NCBI GenBank assembly: GCA_030374805.1
Contig: JARGSG010000184.1
Span: forward strand, 731,895 to 795,894
Source of the DNA: Gracilaria gracilis
Lineage: Eukaryota; Rhodophyta; Florideophyceae; Gracilariales; Gracilariaceae
Direction: 5' to 3'
Length of the DNA stretch: 64,000 bases
In this document: piece by piece, positions 62,572 through 64,000 of the stretch
Layout of the letters: the number at the start of each line of letters is the position of its first letter
How positions within the stretch are numbered: the first letter of the stretch is position 1
Notes under the pieces: model-generated
What the model was told of the DNA's origin: nothing
Seen by the model: only the letters and a program-made list of their open reading frames with translations
Database searches by the model: none
Position numbers and translations under genes: made by a program

Positions 62572-62769
62572 TGCCCGTCAATACGGCTTACGAATCGTCC
62601 AACCCCAACCACTACCGTCGTTGTATGCTAAGTACACTCTTGCCATTGCCAATGGTGTAGTCCAAGTGGAACCGGATAATCCGTTTTACGTGCTGATTGC
62701 CAATCTTGGCAACACAACCCAATATCTGGTGAAAACCCAAGTCATTGGCTCTGTTATGCCTTACCCAAC

Positions 62770-64000
62770 TGGTTGGTACCGACGAAGATGACAGCCACCA
62801 ATGTCCTCGGTCTCGCTCACTCTAAGGAGGGAAAGGAGGTTGAAACTCAAGCACCTAGTCGCTCGAGAAACGCTACTGCGAACACAGAGAAGAATCGCGT
62901 CGCAACGAGCTATGATCGGTTGGACCCAGTGAAGGAGTTGGAGGACCTTGATCTCGGACATGTTCCGGAGACACACCGCGGGAAACTGCGTGAGATGTTG
63001 CGTGAGTTCACCACTATATGGGACGGTTCGATCGGAGAGATAGATGCCCCGGAGCACCGGATTGATTTGCTCCCGAACTCTCGGCCGATAGCCCAACACC
63101 CCTATAGAGCAGGGCCTAAAGCTAGAGAATGAGACCAGTTACAGGTGGATAAACTGCTCCGCGCAGGCGTCGTTGAACCTCCACATTCGCCGTGGGCATC
63201 CCCAGTCGTGCTGGCACCGAAACCGTATGGTTCCTGGCGTTTGTGCATCGAATACCGTCGGGTGAACGCTGTCACCGTCAAGGGCGTGTACCCAATCTTA
63301 CGTATGGACGAATACATCGATTGACTCGGAAACGCGACCGTATTCACGGCACTAAATGCTAATTGGGGATACTTGCAGGTGCCTGTCAGAGAGCAGGACC
63401 GTGGCAAGACTGCCTTTTTCTGTCATTCTGGCCTCTTCCGTTCGAAACGGATGCCCTTTGGTTTGAACAACGCTCCCGCTACTTTTCAGCGTGCTTTTGA
63501 TATCCTACTGGCCCGCTTCAAGTGGCGTACGTGTGTCCTCTACCTCGACGGCATCATCGCCTTCTCAGATAGTCTGGATGATCCCCTCACCCATGTTAGG
63601 AATATAATGGCTACCTTACGGGACGCCGGAATAACACTCAAGCTGAAGAAATGCGAATTCTTTACGGATACTACCAAGTAGCTGGGTCACATAATCCGTC
63701 CTGGACGAGTCATGATCGAAGAAGCTCGAGTGAAGCCGCTGAAGCAGACAACCAAACCCCGGACGCAAACCGAACTGAGATCCTTTCTTGGATTGGTCAA
63801 CGTCTACAGACGGTTTATTTACAACTTCACAGACATTTCGGAACCCCTCAACGCGCTATTTCGGAAAGGATAACCGCCGAAGCTGGAGCCGTTCCCACCC
63901 GTTTAGACGAAAGCATTTAACTCTCTCATAGAGGCAGTTACTTCAGAACCGGTTCTATCGCTGCCGAAGTGGGGACTTACCTACACCGTTGATATGGATT
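62770..64000 (+). pseudogene. Reverse transcriptase of the gypsy element, broken and cut by the window end
   Basis: An upstream linker (ELEDLDLGHVPETHRGKL, HRIDLLPNSRPIAQHPYRAG) reaches a TGA at 63130, then LLRAGVVEPPHSPWASPVVL, GSWRLCIEYRRVNAVTVKG, MDEYID with TGA where a Leu-type residue is expected, TVFTALNANWGYLQVPV, FGLNNAPATFQRAFDILL, and YLDGIIAFSD, in which the usual YxDD pair has become Asp-Gly. After another stop (63679) come LGHIIRPGRVMIEEARVKPL and TELRSFLGLVNVYRRFI of the thumb. Three stops and the lost catalytic Asp show it is dead. RNase H and integrase would follow outside the window. Confidence 0.85.

Overview
This is a nuclear fragment of a eukaryote. Short GT-AG introns (55 to 60 nt) can be placed at matching positions in duplicated genes, TATA boxes lie about 100 nt before start codons, there are no operons, and most of the window is nested, decaying transposons. 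The mix of element families (LTR/Ty3-gypsy, DIRS-like tyrosine recombinase, pogo, hAT, Harbinger-like) together with small secreted cysteine-rich proteins would suit a multicellular red alga such as Chondrus or a relative. That assignment is an impression from sequence style and is not proven.

Layout. The first 12 kb is the most host-gene-like part. It holds a tandem array of exon-like 26-34 nt units (0.5-1.1 kb), a frame-broken EndoU endoribonuclease (1.8-3.0 kb), a truncated ABHD4/5-type alpha/beta hydrolase (3.9-4.5 kb), two opposed members of a secreted cysteine-rich family (5.0-5.4 and 11.1-11.7 kb), a membrane protein with a frame break (7.0-8.1 kb) and a secreted HEVAH zincin-like protein (9.1-10.0 kb). 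A decayed hAT transposase follows (12.4-14.5 kb), then GC-rich repeats, then a tRNA-like sequence. From 18.2 to 21.3 kb lies copy 1 of a two-gene DDE transposon with divergent genes. The stretch 22.4-28.7 kb is again more gene-like: a pRiA4b ORF-3-like domain protein, a WD40 remnant, a small probably lipidated MGC protein and an LCMT-type methyltransferase. Two intact pogo-type transposases (29.4-31.1 and 31.8-33.8 kb), a remarkable array of five consecutive hairpins, a broken Harbinger transposase and a coiled-coil gene follow. From 37.7 kb to the end nearly everything is mobile-element debris.

Nesting in the right half. A DIRS-like element (RNase H tail plus tyrosine recombinase, minus strand) is split by a complete 6.26 kb LTR element (44481-50739) with a CGCGC target duplication, a primer site and a polypurine tract that show it lies on the minus strand. 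Its interior has no pol gene and carries a CCC-N3..6-GGG mini-palindrome every 40-75 bp. To the right, a minus-strand gypsy pol (58.8-55.5 kb) is followed by copy 2 of the two-gene transposon (51.5-55.1 kb), which itself contains a 356 bp long hairpin element, and then by a gypsy integrase C-terminus/chromodomain (51.4-50.95 kb). The window ends in a plus-strand gypsy element whose 5' LTR (58.8-59.5 kb) matches a solo LTR at 39.7-40.4 kb.

Most interesting are the two-gene transposon with conserved introns, the periodic mini-palindromes, the hairpin array and the exon-like repeat array.
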